Both the position numbers and the translations under genes were made by a program. From the NCBI GenBank assembly GCA_012840445.1, contig DULI01000005.1, forward strand, positions 186,001 to 250,000: 64,000 nucleotides of DNA, in the 5' to 3' direction. Numbering within the stretch: position 1 is the stretch's first letter; the number at the start of each line of letters is the position of its first letter. The notes under the pieces were generated by a model. That model was not told where the DNA came from. It worked only from the letters and a program-made list of their open reading frames with translations, and ran no database searches. Source of the DNA: Clostridiales bacterium (lineage in GTDB: Bacteria > Bacillota > Clostridia > Oscillospirales > Acutalibacteraceae). Positions 53,532 through 63,590 of this stretch are shown here, piece after piece.

Positions 53532-54466
53532 AAAAAGCTACCACAATCGGAGGCCAGGCATTAATAGAGGGAATCATGATGAAAGGCCCCGACAAGACGG
53601 CGCTGTGCGTCCGCCTTCCCGGAGGGGATATAGATACATCATACATGAACGAAAGGCGGCTCAAAGACAGGTACAAAATTCTGGGGCTTCCGGTAATCCG
53701 CGGCAGCGTCGCCTTTGTGGAATCCATGATTTCGGGCTACAAAGCCCTGATGATATCCGCCGAAAAATCCGGCTATGCCGAGCTTGAAGAAGAAAAGGAC
53801 AAGGACAGCAAAAGCTCAAAGCGCCTGCTTGACGCAATCATGATTATCGCCGCAGTCTTAGGCATATTGCTTGCGGTGGTGCTGTTCACATGGCTCCCGG
53901 CATACCTATTCAACCTCATAAACCGCGCCGCGGGTCACAGCATTACCCCACTTCGAACCCTGTTCGAGGGTATAATCAAAATGATAGTATTTATCGGCTA
54001 CATTGCCGCCGTCTCCCGCATGAAAGACATAAAGCGCATATTCATGTACCACGGCGCCGAGCACAAGGCCATTTTCTGCTACGAAAACGGCGAAGAGCTG
54101 ACGGTCGAAAATGTCCGCAAAAACCGCCGCTTTCACCCCCGCTGCGGCACTTCCTTCATGATACTCATGCTGATAGTGGGCATCATAGTCTCGGGCTCAA
54201 TATCCCACTTTTTCCCCTCGGTCGCCGGTCAGTTGTACATCTGGGTGCCCGTAAGGCTTTTGCTAATCCCCTTAATCTGCGGCATTGGGTACGAGCTTAT
54301 CCGCATCTGCGGCAGGTACGACAACATCCTCACCCGCATAATCGCCGCCCCGGGCCTGTGGCTGCAGCGCATCACCACAAAGGAGCCGGATGACGGCATG
54401 ATCGAGGTGGCAATCACAGCCCTTATGGCCGTAATCCCCGAGGACCCCAATGCCGACCGCTGGTAA
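53528..54466 (+). CDS. DUF1385 membrane protein
   Basis: This 312-residue protein matches the DUF1385 family: IGGQALIEGIMMKGPDKTAL at the N-terminus, LGLPVIRGSVAFVESMISGYKAL, a core of four to five membrane helices (about 98-125, 145-165, 205-230 and 235-258) and the signature FMYHGAEHKAIFCYENG with HPRCGTSFM. The conserved His and Cys could bind metal. Function is unknown. In Firmicutes it is regularly found next to prmC and prfA, as here with prmC. It overlaps the kinase gene (ATGA) and prmC (17 bases), so all are translated together. Confidence 0.95.
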   Translation: MKKATTIGGQALIEGIMMKGPDKTALCVRLPGGDIDTSYMNERRLKDRYKILGLPVIRGSVAFVESMISGYKALMISAEKSGYAELEEEKDKDSKSSKRLLDAIMIIAAVLGILLAVVLFTWLPAYLFNLINRAAGHSITPLRTLFEGIIKMIVFIGYIAAVSRMKDIKRIFMYHGAEHKAIFCYENGEELTVENVRKNRRFHPRCGTSFMILMLIVGIIVSGSISHFFPSVAGQLYIWVPVRLLLIPLICGIGYELIRICGRYDNILTRIIAAPGLWLQRITTKEPDDGMIEVAITALMAVIPEDPNADRW

Positions 54467-55301
54467 TATGAATCTGAAAGAAATATATTTGGATATAAAA
54501 TCAAAACTCTCATCGGCGGGGATAGAATCCCCCGAATTCGAGGCAAAGCAAATAATCGGGCAGGCCCTTTCGGTACCCGGCCACAAAATCCTCACAGACG
54601 GCGGGGAACTCAAAGAGGGCGATGTCAATAAAATATACGAAATGGCAGGCAAACGCGCCTCCCGCTATCCGCTTCAGTATATTTTAAAGCAGTGGGAATT
54701 CTACTCACTGCCCTTCAAAGTGGGGGAAGGGGTGCTAATCCCCCGCCCCGACACAGAGATTCTGGTGGAGCGCGCCCTCGGCTGGCTGAAAACTAAAGGC
54801 GCCGCCACGGTAATCGATTTGGGCTCGGGCAGCGGCTGTATTGCGGTGGCAATTGCAAAGCACGCAATGCAGGCAAAAGTGTACGCCCTTGAAAAATACC
54901 CGCAGGCCTTGAAATACTTAAAACAAAATGTTAAGCTTAACCGCGCAGATGTAACTGTTTTGGAAGGCGACATTTCAAGCCCGCCGGACATGGCCTTCGA
55001 CTTAATTGTCAGCAACCCGCCCTATATAGAAAGCCGCAAAATAAGCGGGTTAATGCCCGAAGTACGGTTCGAGCCATATACCGCCCTCGACGGCGGGGAG
55101 GACGGCCTTATATTCTACCGCACAATCTGCAGCCTGTGGGCAGGAAGGCTGAGTCCCGGCGGCGGCATAATGGTGGAGGTGGGCGAAGGCCAGCACCTCC
55201 AGGTGGCGGAACTGTTTAAAGCCGCAGGGCTTATCAACACCGGCTTTTCAACAGACCTTAACGGTATCGTGCGCGTCGTGGAAGGCTTTAAACCATTATA
55301 A
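54450..55301 (+). CDS. prmC: Peptide chain release factor glutamine N5-methyltransferase
   Basis: PrmC methylates the GGQ glutamine of release factors. The 283-residue protein has an N-terminal helical bundle (about 8-80), a SAM-binding motif [18 protein letters not shown] and the catalytic motif [11 protein letters not shown], followed by [13 protein letters not shown]. The ATG at 54450 has GAGGA five bases upstream and overlaps DUF1385. A second start at 54468 would give the usual family N-terminus and is a real alternative. Its usual partner prfA is not next to it; recA follows. Confidence 0.95.
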   Translation: MPTAGNMNLKEIYLDIKSKLSSAGIESPEFEAKQIIGQALSVPGHKILTDGGELKEGDVNKIYEMAGKRASRYPLQYILKQWEFYSLPFKVGEGVLIPRPDTEILVERALGWLKTKGAATVIDLGSGSGCIAVAIAKHAMQAKVYALEKYPQALKYLKQNVKLNRADVTVLEGDISSPPDMAFDLIVSNPPYIESRKISGLMPEVRFEPYTALDGGEDGLIFYRTICSLWAGRLSPGGGIMVEVGEGQHLQVAELFKAAGLINTGFSTDLNGIVRVVEGFKPL

Positions 55302-55315
55302 GGGAAGTGAAACGC

Positions 55316-56428
55316 ATGGCAGAGAGAAAAGTGGATATGGACAAGAAAAAGGCGCTTGAAACCGCCCTTGCAAAGATAGAAAAGGACTTCGGCAAAGGCG
55401 CCATAATGAAGCTCGGGCAGAATATGAACATGCAGGTGGACGCAATCCCCACAGGGTCCATCAGCCTCGACATGGCGCTTGGAATAGGCGGCGTGCCCCG
55501 CGGAAGGATTGTGGAAATATTCGGCCCTGAATCCTCGGGTAAGACTACCATCGCGCTGCACATAGTGGCAGAGGCACAAAGGCGGGGCGGCGAGGCGGCC
55601 TTCATAGACGTGGAACACGCGCTGGACCCTATATACGCCGCAAACCTTGGCGTGGACATAGAATCCCTGCTTGTCTCCCAGCCCGACACGGGCGAACAGG
55701 CTTTGGAAATTACCGACGCGCTGGTGCGCTCGGGCGCCATAGACGTGGTTGTGGTCGACTCGGTGGCGGCATTGGTACCCCGCGCCGAAATCGAGGGCAG
55801 CATGGGCGACTCTGTCGTGGGCCTGCAGGCAAGGCTTATGTCCCAGGCCATGCGCAAGCTTGCGGGCGCCATTTCCAAGTCCAATTGTGTTGCCATATTC
55901 ATAAACCAGCTTCGCGAAAAAATCGGCGTCATGTTCGGCAGCAACGAGACCACCACCGGCGGCCGGGCACTCAAATTCTATTCAAGCGTTCGGCTTGACG
56001 TGCGCAAAACCGACACAATAAAGGAAGGCTCCGATACGGTGGGCTCCCGCACCCGAGTTAAAGTGGTCAAAAACAAGGTAGCCCCGCCCTTTAAGATTGC
56101 CGAGTTTGACATCCTCTACGGCAAGGGCATTTCCCGCATGGGCGAGATAATTGACCTCGGCGTGCAGACCGACATCATCAAAAAATCCGGCTCATGGTTC
56201 TCATACAACGAAACCCGCCTCGGCCAGGGCAGGGACAACGTCAAAAAACTGCTGGAGGACAACCCCGAGCTTGCAAGCGAAATCGAATCCAAAATCCGCG
56301 AGCAGCTGAAATCCACCTTCTCCCCGGCACTAAAGGCAGAGCCAAGGCCCGAAGCAGCCGAACCCGCCCCCGTGGCAGACACCCCGCCCGCGCCCAAAAT
56401 TGATATCGACATCACCGTCGATGATTAA
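55316..56428 (+). CDS. recA: Recombinase RecA
   Basis: RecA forms filaments on single-stranded DNA, drives strand exchange and triggers LexA cleavage. The 370-residue protein has the Walker A motif GPESSGKTT, the DEVEHALDP-type segment ([11 protein letters not shown]), Walker B (VVVDSVAAL), the L1 and L2 loops and [13 protein letters not shown]. The C-terminus is acidic and Pro/Ala-rich, longer than usual. I use the ATG at 55316, which has AAGGGA at a normal distance. No LexA-like operator is obvious upstream, since prmC ends 14 bases before. Confidence 0.97.
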   Translation: MAERKVDMDKKKALETALAKIEKDFGKGAIMKLGQNMNMQVDAIPTGSISLDMALGIGGVPRGRIVEIFGPESSGKTTIALHIVAEAQRRGGEAAFIDVEHALDPIYAANLGVDIESLLVSQPDTGEQALEITDALVRSGAIDVVVVDSVAALVPRAEIEGSMGDSVVGLQARLMSQAMRKLAGAISKSNCVAIFINQLREKIGVMFGSNETTTGGRALKFYSSVRLDVRKTDTIKEGSDTVGSRTRVKVVKNKVAPPFKIAEFDILYGKGISRMGEIIDLGVQTDIIKKSGSWFSYNETRLGQGRDNVKKLLEDNPELASEIESKIREQLKSTFSPALKAEPRPEAAEPAPVADTPPAPKIDIDITVDD

Positions 56429-56430
56429 CC

Positions 56431-57078
56431 ATGAAAATCATAAGCATTACCCCTTGCAAAACCACCGCCGCGGTAAAATTTGATGAATATATCGGCCCTC
56501 ATGACTTCGGCTGCCGCCTTGATAAGGAGGGGGCCCTTATCCTCGACCTTGAAACGGTGGTGGCGGAAGGCCTGTCCGAAGGCGATGAGATAGATTACAG
56601 CAGGCTTGAATCCATAATGCTTAAATCCAACCAGAACAGAGCCTTTCAGGCGGCGCTTCGCCTTATTTCCCGCGGCGACCATTCTGTGGAAGGGCTTAAA
56701 AGGAGGCTTGCTCAAAAATACGGCCTCGCGGCTGCGGAATACGCAGTAAATAGGCTTAAGGAACTTAAGTATCTTGACGATGCCGCCTTTGCCGAAAAGC
56801 TTGCGGAATACTACCTTTGCCATAAGGCACAGTCGCAAATGCAGGCGGTATACAACATGATGCAAAAGGGCATAGACCGCAAAACCGCGGAAACTGCGGC
56901 CGCAAAATTCGCGCCCGACCCTGTCGAGCAAATAAAACGTTTAATTGACACAAAATATAAATTTAAGCTAAACTCAAAAGAAAACATAAACAAAACCAAA
57001 GCGGCGCTGCTGCGTAAGGGTTTTGACTACGCGGATATCCGCCGCGCAATAGCAGAGTATACTAAAGAAGAGGAATGA
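56431..57078 (+). CDS. recX: Regulatory protein RecX
   Basis: RecX modulates RecA filaments. The 215-residue protein has an N-terminal extension (1-60) and then the RecX three-helix repeats: ALRLISRGDHSVEGLKRRL, then LKYLDDAAFAEKLAEYYL, and the final repeat ending ALLRKGFDYADIRRAIAEY. It follows recA after 2 bases, the standard arrangement, and overlaps rimO by 4 bases. Confidence 0.95.
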   Translation: MKIISITPCKTTAAVKFDEYIGPHDFGCRLDKEGALILDLETVVAEGLSEGDEIDYSRLESIMLKSNQNRAFQAALRLISRGDHSVEGLKRRLAQKYGLAAAEYAVNRLKELKYLDDAAFAEKLAEYYLCHKAQSQMQAVYNMMQKGIDRKTAETAAAKFAPDPVEQIKRLIDTKYKFKLNSKENINKTKAALLRKGFDYADIRRAIAEYTKEEE

Positions 57079-58409
57079 GCATGCCATACAAAATCGGAAT
57101 GGTGTCTCTTGGCTGCCCCAAAAACCAGGTAGACGCCGAAATAATACTCCGCAAACTCGCAGATGCAGGTTTTGCGATAACGCCACAGGAACAGGAGGCC
57201 GACGTAATAATCGTCAACACCTGCGGATTTATAGAAGAAGCCAAAAAGGAGGCAATTGAAAACATCCTCGAGGCCGCGCAATACAAACAGCACGGCAAAC
57301 TGAAGTCGCTAATCGTCACCGGCTGCCTTGCCGAACGCTACAGGGACGAAATCACCAAAGAAATCCCCGAGGTGGACGTGGTGGTCGGCATCGGCAAAAA
57401 CAGCGACATAGTAAAGATTGTTAAAGAATCGCTTTCAGGTAAAAATGAAAACTACTACGGTGAAAAAACCGATTTGAATATAGAGGGTGCAAGAATCCTC
57501 ACCACCCAGCCCTTCTGGGCATACCTTAAAATCGCCGAAGGCTGCGACAACCGCTGTTCCTACTGCGCAATTCCCGCAATTCGCGGGCCATACCGCAGCC
57601 GCAGCATGGAAAGCATCCTTTCCGAGGCGGCAGACCTTGCCCAAACGGGAGTTAAAGAACTCATCCTCGTAGCCCAGGACACCACCCGCTACGGCGAGGA
57701 TCTATACGGCAAAATCATGCTGCCCGGACTTCTCAAGGCCCTTGCTCAGATAGAGGGCATTCACTGGATAAGGATGCTTTACACCTACCCCGACCGCATT
57801 ACCGATGAACTGCTTGATGTTATGGTAGGAGTGCCCAAAGTGGTACCCTACCTTGACATACCGCTTCAGCATTGCAACAGGGAAATCCTTCGCCGCATGA
57901 ACCGCCGCGGCGACCGTGTGCAGCTTGAGGCGTTAATACACAAAATTCGCACCCATGTACCGGGTGTGACAATTCGCACAACCCTCATCGCCGGCTTCCC
58001 CGGCGAGACCGAACAGCAGTTCGAAGAGCTGTGCGAATTTGTAAAAAGCCAAAGGTTTGACCGCCTTGGCTGTTTTGCATATTCGGCTGAGGAGAATACC
58101 CCCGCGGCTGAATTTGGCAATCAGATTGACCCACAGGTCAAACAGAATCGTATGGACATAATAATGAGCGAACAGCTCACCATTGTCCACGAAAAAAACA
58201 AATCACGAATCGGCAGTACAACCGAAGTACTGGTCGAAGGTTATGATAGCTATATCAAGTGCTATTTCGGCCGGTCGGCTGCCGAAGCGCCGGAGATCGA
58301 CGGCAAAATCTTTTTCACCTCGCCCCGCCCATTGGAAATTGGCGGTTTTGTCAACGTGCTTATCAACGACACCCTCGATTACGACCTGCTTGGCGAACTG
58401 GCAGAATAG
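57075..58409 (+). CDS. rimO: Ribosomal protein uS12 methylthiotransferase
   Basis: RimO methylthiolates Asp88 (E. coli numbering) of ribosomal protein S12. The 444-residue radical SAM enzyme has an N-terminal UPF0004 domain whose cysteines bind the auxiliary cluster (GMVSLGCPKNQVDAE, VNTCGFIEEA, VTGCLAERY), the radical SAM motif EGCDNRCSYCAIPAIRG and a C-terminal TRAM domain (about 380-444). Start is ATGAGCATGCC, overlapping the recX stop; the ATG six bases later is also possible. Confidence 0.97.
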   Translation: MSMPYKIGMVSLGCPKNQVDAEIILRKLADAGFAITPQEQEADVIIVNTCGFIEEAKKEAIENILEAAQYKQHGKLKSLIVTGCLAERYRDEITKEIPEVDVVVGIGKNSDIVKIVKESLSGKNENYYGEKTDLNIEGARILTTQPFWAYLKIAEGCDNRCSYCAIPAIRGPYRSRSMESILSEAADLAQTGVKELILVAQDTTRYGEDLYGKIMLPGLLKALAQIEGIHWIRMLYTYPDRITDELLDVMVGVPKVVPYLDIPLQHCNREILRRMNRRGDRVQLEALIHKIRTHVPGVTIRTTLIAGFPGETEQQFEELCEFVKSQRFDRLGCFAYSAEENTPAAEFGNQIDPQVKQNRMDIIMSEQLTIVHEKNKSRIGSTTEVLVEGYDSYIKCYFGRSAAEAPEIDGKIFFTSPRPLEIGGFVNVLINDTLDYDLLGELAE

Positions 58410-58434
58410 CTAAACTGAAAGGTACGGTTTAAAA

Positions 58435-59007
58435 ATGAATCTTCCTAACAGGCTTACCATACTGCGAATACTAATATCACCACTGTTTTTACTCACCCTT
58501 CTCATAGATTTCCCGCATCACCTTTTGGTGGCTTTAATTCTGTTTTTGTCAGCATCTTTAACCGATTTAATCGACGGCAAGATTGCACGAAGCCGGGGGC
58601 TTGTGACCGACTTTGGCAAGTTTTTGGACCCCCTGGCAGACAAAATGCTTACTACCGCCGCCTTTTTGGGGTTCCTTGATTTGAATCTGGGCCACGGCAT
58701 GGTCTGGATAACCTTCATAGTCCTAATCAGGGAATTCCTTATAGTGTCCCTAAGGCTTGTCTCTTCCGGGCAGGGCAGGGTAATCGCCGCAAACATCTGG
58801 GGCAAGGCCAAAACGGTCAGCCAGATGGCGGCAATAATACTGGTAATTTTCTCGGAATACCTTATCTCAACCGGAATTACCGCCGATTTCAGCAGCATTA
58901 TCCGCAGCGTTTGTTCTGCGGTGCTCTGGTTTTCAACGCTGCTTACTATAATTTCAGGAGTGATATACGTAAAAGATAACCGTCAGTTTATCTCAACCCG
59001 CAAATAA
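58435..59007 (+). CDS. pgsA: CDP-diacylglycerol--glycerol-3-phosphate 3-phosphatidyltransferase
   Basis: PgsA makes phosphatidylglycerol phosphate, the committed step to phosphatidylglycerol and cardiolipin. The 190-residue membrane protein has the CDP-alcohol phosphotransferase signature DGxxARxxxxxxxxGxxxDxxxD, seen here as LIDGKIARSRG then TDFGKFLDPLADKM, with about five membrane helices. The start NLPNRLTILRI is typical of PgsA. It follows rimO by 25 bases, and the rimO-pgsA order is common in Firmicutes. Confidence 0.95.
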   Translation: MNLPNRLTILRILISPLFLLTLLIDFPHHLLVALILFLSASLTDLIDGKIARSRGLVTDFGKFLDPLADKMLTTAAFLGFLDLNLGHGMVWITFIVLIREFLIVSLRLVSSGQGRVIAANIWGKAKTVSQMAAIILVIFSEYLISTGITADFSSIIRSVCSAVLWFSTLLTIISGVIYVKDNRQFISTRK

Positions 59008-59189
59008 AAGCTTTATTAAAAATTAATAATCCATGCCCCAACCGTAATTGCCGCACGCTTTTAAAACTTCCTGCCGGCGTTATGGCATATTTTGTTGTGC
59101 CTTTTTGGCAGATACGCCTGTGCCGGCAAAACAGCCTCCCTGTTTCATACTTTCCAGAGGTACTTTACATAAACAAAGGGGAAATTAAA

Positions 59190-59858
59190 ATGAAAAAAGT
59201 GGTCTTGTTAGACTTCTACGGTACCGTGGTGCACGACAACAAGCTTGTCGTGGACTACATTTGCAACGAGCTGCAAAAAACGGGGGATGGAAGCTGTCAC
59301 GACGAAATAATTTGCTATTTTAGGAAAAAACTTTTTGACCTTTGTTCGGCATCCTTTGCGCGCAAATTCAGAAAGCAGCGCACACTAATGCTTTCAGCCA
59401 TTAAACACACCGCCAAACGCTTCCGTTGCACGGCCAACCCGGAATTGCTGGCGGAACACCTTTACAAGTTCCTCGAAGCGCCGCCGGTTTTCGAGGATGC
59501 GCTGGAGTTTTTAAACAAATGCCCGCTGCCGGTTGTCATAGTCTCAAACAACGACACGATAGATTTGCAAAAGGCCCTGGCATTCATAAAATACTACCCA
59601 AAATACATTGCCACCAGCGAACTGGCAAGGGCATACAAGCCAAACCCGCGCATTTTCGAGTACGCGCTGGAAAGGCTTAATTTAAAGCCTGACGAGGCAA
59701 TTTACGTCGGCGACAACATAGAATATGATATAAAGGGCGCCAAAAGCGCGGGGCTCACCGCCGTCTGGCTTAACCGCTACAACAAGCTCGCGCCGCCCGA
59801 AGCCGATTTTTGCATCTCAAGCCTGCCGGAGCTTCTCACAACCGGCTTGCTTGACTGA
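59190..59858 (+). CDS. HAD-superfamily hydrolase
   Basis: This 222-residue phosphatase-like protein has HAD motif I as [11 protein letters not shown] (nucleophile Asp, but Tyr in place of the second Asp, as in haloacid dehalogenase-type and some phosphatase members), motif II VIVSNND, motif III Lys in the [14 protein letters not shown] segment, and motif [20 protein letters not shown] helical cap lies at about 20-95. The start at 59190 follows AAAGGGGA; the in-frame ATG at 59082 has no ribosome site. Substrate unknown. It lies about 80 bases before cysE. Confidence 0.88.
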   Translation: MKKVVLLDFYGTVVHDNKLVVDYICNELQKTGDGSCHDEIICYFRKKLFDLCSASFARKFRKQRTLMLSAIKHTAKRFRCTANPELLAEHLYKFLEAPPVFEDALEFLNKCPLPVVIVSNNDTIDLQKALAFIKYYPKYIATSELARAYKPNPRIFEYALERLNLKPDEAIYVGDNIEYDIKGAKSAGLTAVWLNRYNKLAPPEADFCISSLPELLTTGLLD

Positions 59859-59937
59859 AAAACAATGCGCTGATAAGCCTAAATTTCCTCAAAGCTTTGC
59901 TTTAAAACAAATCTGCTTAACCGAGAGGGGCGCTTTT

Positions 59938-60603
59938 ATGCTTTTCAAAAACATCAAAGAAGACATCAAAATGGTGCGCGAACGCGACCCGGCCGCCCGG
60001 TCGGCGCTTGAAATACTGCTTTTATATCCGGGGCTTAAGGCCGTCAGGATGTACAGGCGCGCCCACTGGCTGCACAACCACGGCTTTAAATTTCTGGCCC
60101 GGTGGATTTCCCAGCGCGCGGCAAGGAAAACCGGAATAGAAATACACCCCGGCGCCAAAATCGGAAGAAGGCTGTTTATAGACCACGGCCACGGGGTGGT
60201 TATAGGCGAGACCACCGAAATCGGCGACGACGTGCTTATCTACCAGGGTGTGACCCTGGGGGGCACCGGCAAGGACGTGGGCAAACGCCACCCCACCATC
60301 GGCAACAACGTAATGATAAGCGCGGGAGCCAAGGTCCTTGGCCCCGTCAAGGTAGGGGACAATTCCCGGATTGCCGCCGGCGCCGTGGTGCTCAAGGACG
60401 TTCCCTCCGACAGCACGGTGGTGGGCGTCCCGGCCCGCGTGGTCAAGCGCTACGGCATAAAAGTCCAGCCGCTTGACCAGATTCACGTGCCCGACCCGGT
60501 GGCTCAGCAGATTTGCATGCTGGAGCGAAGGATTGCCGAACTTGAGGAAAAAATAAAAGAACTTGAAGGTTCCGAAAAACAGTCACAGGATGTGAATGCA
60601 TGA
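59938..60603 (+). CDS. cysE: Serine O-acetyltransferase
   Basis: CysE acetylates L-serine with acetyl-CoA to make O-acetylserine for cysteine synthesis. The 221-residue protein has a helical N-terminal domain (1-55, [22 protein letters not shown]) and a left-handed beta helix of hexapeptide repeats with the catalytic [18 protein letters not shown] and [18 protein letters not shown]-terminal coiled coil (about 190-215) follows. GAGAGGGG sets the start at 59938. It overlaps cysS by 4 bases (ATGA), so cysteine synthesis and cysteine-tRNA charging are coupled. Confidence 0.96.
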   Translation: MLFKNIKEDIKMVRERDPAARSALEILLLYPGLKAVRMYRRAHWLHNHGFKFLARWISQRAARKTGIEIHPGAKIGRRLFIDHGHGVVIGETTEIGDDVLIYQGVTLGGTGKDVGKRHPTIGNNVMISAGAKVLGPVKVGDNSRIAAGAVVLKDVPSDSTVVGVPARVVKRYGIKVQPLDQIHVPDPVAQQICMLERRIAELEEKIKELEGSEKQSQDVNA

Positions 60604-61985
60604 AGATTTACAACACGCTGACCAAACAAAAACAGGAGCTTGAAACGGTAACGCCCGGGCATGTGGGCATATACGCCTGCGGCCCCACGGTTTACGACTA
60701 CATCCATATCGGCAACGCGCGCCCGCTGTGCGTGTTCGACGTGCTGCGCAGATACTTCGAATGGCGGGGTTACAAGGTAACCTTTGTACAAAACTTCACC
60801 GATATAGACGACAAACTCATCAACCGCGCAGCGAAAGAAAACACCACTGTGGCCGAGCTTGCCGAAAAATACATCGCCGAATACTTTAAAGACGCCGCTG
60901 GCCTCAACATCAAACCCGCCACATTCCATCCCAGGGCCACCGAAAACATCGGCGGGATAATCGGGCTTATCAGCACGCTGATACAAAAGGGCTATGCCTA
61001 CAAAACCGCCGACGGCGTGTTTTTCAGAACTAATCAATTCGAAGGCTACGGCAAACTCTCCCACCAGTCGCTGGAGGAACTGGAGGCGGGCGCCCGGATT
61101 GAGGTGTCGGAAGCCAAGGAAAACCCCATGGACTTCTGCCTTTGGAAGGCGGCAAAGCCCGGGGAGCCATACTGGGAATCCCCCTTTGGCATCGGCCGCC
61201 CCGGATGGCACATAGAGTGCTCGGCCATGTCCATGCGGTACCTCGGCAAGACCTTTGATATTCACTGCGGCGGGCAGGACCTGATCTTCCCCCACCACGA
61301 AAACGAAATCGCCCAGTCCGAGGCCGCCAACGGCTGCGAGTTTGCCCGCTACTGGATGCACAACGGCTATATAAACATCGACGGAAGCAAAATGTCAAAA
61401 TCCCTTGGCAACTTTTTCACGGTGCGTGAAATCGCCGAAAAGTACGGCTACGAGCCGATACGTTACCTCATGATTTCGGCGCATTACCGAAGCCCCATAA
61501 ACTACAGCACCGAAATAATTGAGCAGAGCAAAAACGCGCTAGAACGCCTTTACAACTGCCGCAAGGATTTGGTCTTCGCCATGTCCCACGCGCCCGAAGG
61601 CGGGGGCGAGCCTGGCTTTGTGCAAATACGCAGGCAGGAATTCATCGACGCCATGGAGGACGATTTCAATACCTCCGACGCGCTGGCCGCGCTGTTTAAC
61701 CTTGTAAGGGACATAAACACCCTGATAAAGCAAAACCCCAACCGCGGCGAGTGCAAGGCCTGCCTTGATTTGTTTGATGAGCTTTGCTCGGTGCTGGGGC
61801 TTCTTTACAACAAAGAGGACGAGTCCATAGACGCCGAAATCGAGGAGCTGATACAAAAACGCGCCGAAGCGCGCAAGGCAAAGGACTTTGCCACTGCCGA
61901 CAAAATTCGTGATCAGCTCAAAGAAATGGGAATAATCCTCGAAGACACCCCCCACGGTACCAAATGGAGCAGAACCAAAGATTAA
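60600..61985 (+). CDS. cysS: Cysteinyl-tRNA synthetase
   Basis: CysS charges tRNA-Cys. The 461-residue class I synthetase has the zinc-binding [16 protein letters not shown] (including the HIGH motif), the zinc ligands C/H in [13 protein letters not shown] and [26 protein letters not shown], and a C-terminal helical DALR-type anticodon domain. The start overlaps cysE. It is followed by a strong terminator. Confidence 0.97.
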   Translation: MKIYNTLTKQKQELETVTPGHVGIYACGPTVYDYIHIGNARPLCVFDVLRRYFEWRGYKVTFVQNFTDIDDKLINRAAKENTTVAELAEKYIAEYFKDAAGLNIKPATFHPRATENIGGIIGLISTLIQKGYAYKTADGVFFRTNQFEGYGKLSHQSLEELEAGARIEVSEAKENPMDFCLWKAAKPGEPYWESPFGIGRPGWHIECSAMSMRYLGKTFDIHCGGQDLIFPHHENEIAQSEAANGCEFARYWMHNGYINIDGSKMSKSLGNFFTVREIAEKYGYEPIRYLMISAHYRSPINYSTEIIEQSKNALERLYNCRKDLVFAMSHAPEGGGEPGFVQIRRQEFIDAMEDDFNTSDALAALFNLVRDINTLIKQNPNRGECKACLDLFDELCSVLGLLYNKEDESIDAEIEELIQKRAEARKAKDFATADKIRDQLKEMGIILEDTPHGTKWSRTKD

Positions 61986-62004
61986 CAAACGCATGACATA
62001 GATT

Positions 62005-62034
62005 AAAGCAGGCGCAAATAATAGCGCCTGCTTT
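62005..62034 (+). terminator. Terminator of cysE-cysS
   Basis: AAAGCAGGCGC (62005-62015) pairs with GCGCCTGCTTT (62024-62034) around an 8-base loop and runs into TTGTTG. Confidence 0.92.
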
Positions 62035-62080
62035 TTGTTGCGGCTTTATACAACTCGAAATTTCACCCGGTAAAAACATT

Positions 62081-62103
62081 AAAGGAGGCATAAAGCCTCC
62101 TTT
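62081..62103. terminator. Second terminator hairpin with no gene in front
   Basis: AAAGGAGGC (62081-62089) pairs with GCCTCCTTT (62095-62103), loop ATAAA, followed by TTTG. It may back up the first terminator or end the minus-strand gene at 62196. Nothing else is seen in 62035-62195. Confidence 0.75.
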
Positions 62104-62195
62104 TTTGACCATTGGATAAGATCGGATCAAAGTTATGATAAAATGTATATCATAAAAATCATATTAATTAACAGCATTTTTCTCCGAAAATAAAA

Positions 62196-62859
62196 TTATC
62201 TAAACAAATTAATTTTTCCAAAAAAGTTTTCATTCGGAAAATTCCTTTCCCGCCAATCGGGGTCGTATTTTTTGTTATACTTCGAAAAACTCCAGGCTTT
62301 TGTATAAACAGAACCCCGGCTCATATGTAATCGGTTGGCAAAATTGTAACTTGCATAATAAACAGCGAAAAAGGAAAGCGTATCGGCAAGAAATTTGTAT
62401 TCATCCAAAATATATAATTTATGCGTGTATTTATAATCGCTAACACTCAAATAGGTCTCCATTAAAGCGATTTGCTTGTCATTAATATATATCGAAACAT
62501 AATCAAACGAACCTATCAAGCGGGTGTAACAATGCAAAACCGCGTTATTCAGCTGTATAACATAACAGCTTTTTAAAAACCCGTGCGTCCATAAGTAAAT
62601 ACTGCCATAGGGCATCGTTTCTGTAAAGATTAAAAACCCTTCTTACATTGGCTTTGCCGAACAAATACCTAAAAGGAATGAAATTGACCCATTTGGGAAT
62701 CTTATGAATCCCTTTAATTGTCGTATCTTGGTTAAATATACTAATAGGCTGAAAACGGCTTATACTTCCGTTTTTGCCCTCAAAACAAAAGCCGTCGTCC
62801 CCCTCAATTTCATAAAACTGCTTTATGTTTGATGCGGTTTGGGATATCTTCACTATCAT
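62196..62859 (-). pseudogene. Protein of unknown function, interrupted by one frameshift
   Basis: Two overlapping minus-strand frames, 62859-62545 and 62615-62196, read as one protein of about 220 residues if one base is removed from the homopolymers at 62632-62639 (five A then three C on the plus strand). The join then reads KANVRRVLIFTETMPYGSIY, and both flanks are protein-like. The ATG at 62859 follows GAAGG. The N-terminal half (FYEIEGDDGFCFEGK and SISRFQPISIF) hints at a tubby-like beta barrel, but this is a guess. I do not recognise the rest. Confidence 0.6.
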
Positions 62860-62920
62860 ATACCTTCACCACCCAAATCTCAAGATAGCAAGCCACGCTG
62901 AAAAATTAAAATATAAAACA

Positions 62921-62948
62921 AAAATCCTGCCGTTACCGACAGGATTTT
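62921..62948 (-). terminator. Terminator of tRNA-Val
   Basis: AAAATCCTG (62921-62929) pairs with CAGGATTTT (62940-62948); on the minus strand it is followed by TGTTTTATATTTT. It lies four bases beyond the tRNA 3' end. Confidence 0.85.
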
Positions 62949-62952
62949 GCCC

Positions 62953-63028
62953 TGGTGGACGCTAAGGGACTCGAACCCCTGACCCCCTGCACGTCAAGCA
63001 GATGCTCTACCAGCTGAGCTAAGCGTCC
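62953..63028 (-). tRNA. tRNA-Val (anticodon GAC)
   Basis: The 76-base minus-strand sequence folds into a cloverleaf: acceptor GGACGCT with AGCGTCC, a D arm with AGCTCAGCTGGTAGAGC, an anticodon loop TTGACGT (anticodon GAC, reading GTC), a T arm with TTCGAGT, discriminator A and an encoded CCA. Confidence 0.96.
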
Positions 63029-63109
63029 TTGAAAATTGCAAAAATTATTATATAATATAATCAACCAAAATTCAAGTACAAAACCGAATTTAATTTCGGA
63101 GGATTTTTT

Positions 63110-63589
63110 ATGCAGAACATGGCAGGCAAAACCCCGTCCCAGTCGCGCACCGAGATGGTACAGATAATCTACAGCAGCCACATCAACGGCAGCAAACGCC
63201 TGTTTGGCGGCAAACTCATGGAGTGGATCGACACCGTGGGCGCCGTGGTCGCCCGCCGCCATTCGGGCAGGGAGGTCACAACCGTCGCGGTAGACAACCT
63301 ACAGTTTAAAGAGGGCGTCATGCTCAACAGCACCATTGTAATAATCGGCACCATCACATATACAGGCAACACCTCCATGGAGGTGCGGGTGGACACCTAT
63401 GTGGAAGGGCTTACGGGCACCCGCCGCAAGGTAAACCAGGCATATTTGGTTTTCGTCGCCCTCGACGAATTCGGACGCCCGACCCCCGTTCCCCCCGTAA
63501 TCCCCGAGACCGACGAGGAAAAGGCCGAGTACGAGGCGGCAAAACTGCGCCAGGAACTGCGGCTTAAGCGCCGCAAGGAAAATTACTGA
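63110..63589 (+). CDS. Acyl-CoA thioesterase (hotdog fold)
   Basis: This 159-residue hotdog protein resembles the YkhA/YciA acyl-CoA thioesterases: SQSRTEMVQIIYSSHINGSKRLFGGKLMEWIDTVGAVVARRHSG in two adjoining blocks (residues about 10-53), with the catalytic Asp in MEWIDTVGA and a second conserved block VTTVAVDNLQFKEGV. The C-terminal 30 residues are charged and helical. TCGGAGGA precedes the ATG. It likely hydrolyses medium to long acyl-CoA. One base separates it from the next gene, so the two form an operon. Confidence 0.9.
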   Translation: MQNMAGKTPSQSRTEMVQIIYSSHINGSKRLFGGKLMEWIDTVGAVVARRHSGREVTTVAVDNLQFKEGVMLNSTIVIIGTITYTGNTSMEVRVDTYVEGLTGTRRKVNQAYLVFVALDEFGRPTPVPPVIPETDEEKAEYEAAKLRQELRLKRRKENY

Positions 63590-63590
63590 A

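Noticed and set aside
55302..55315. A LexA operator in front of recA
   Set aside because: Only 14 bases separate prmC from the recA start and no CGAAC...GTTCG dyad is present nearby, so recA appears to be read from upstream promoters.
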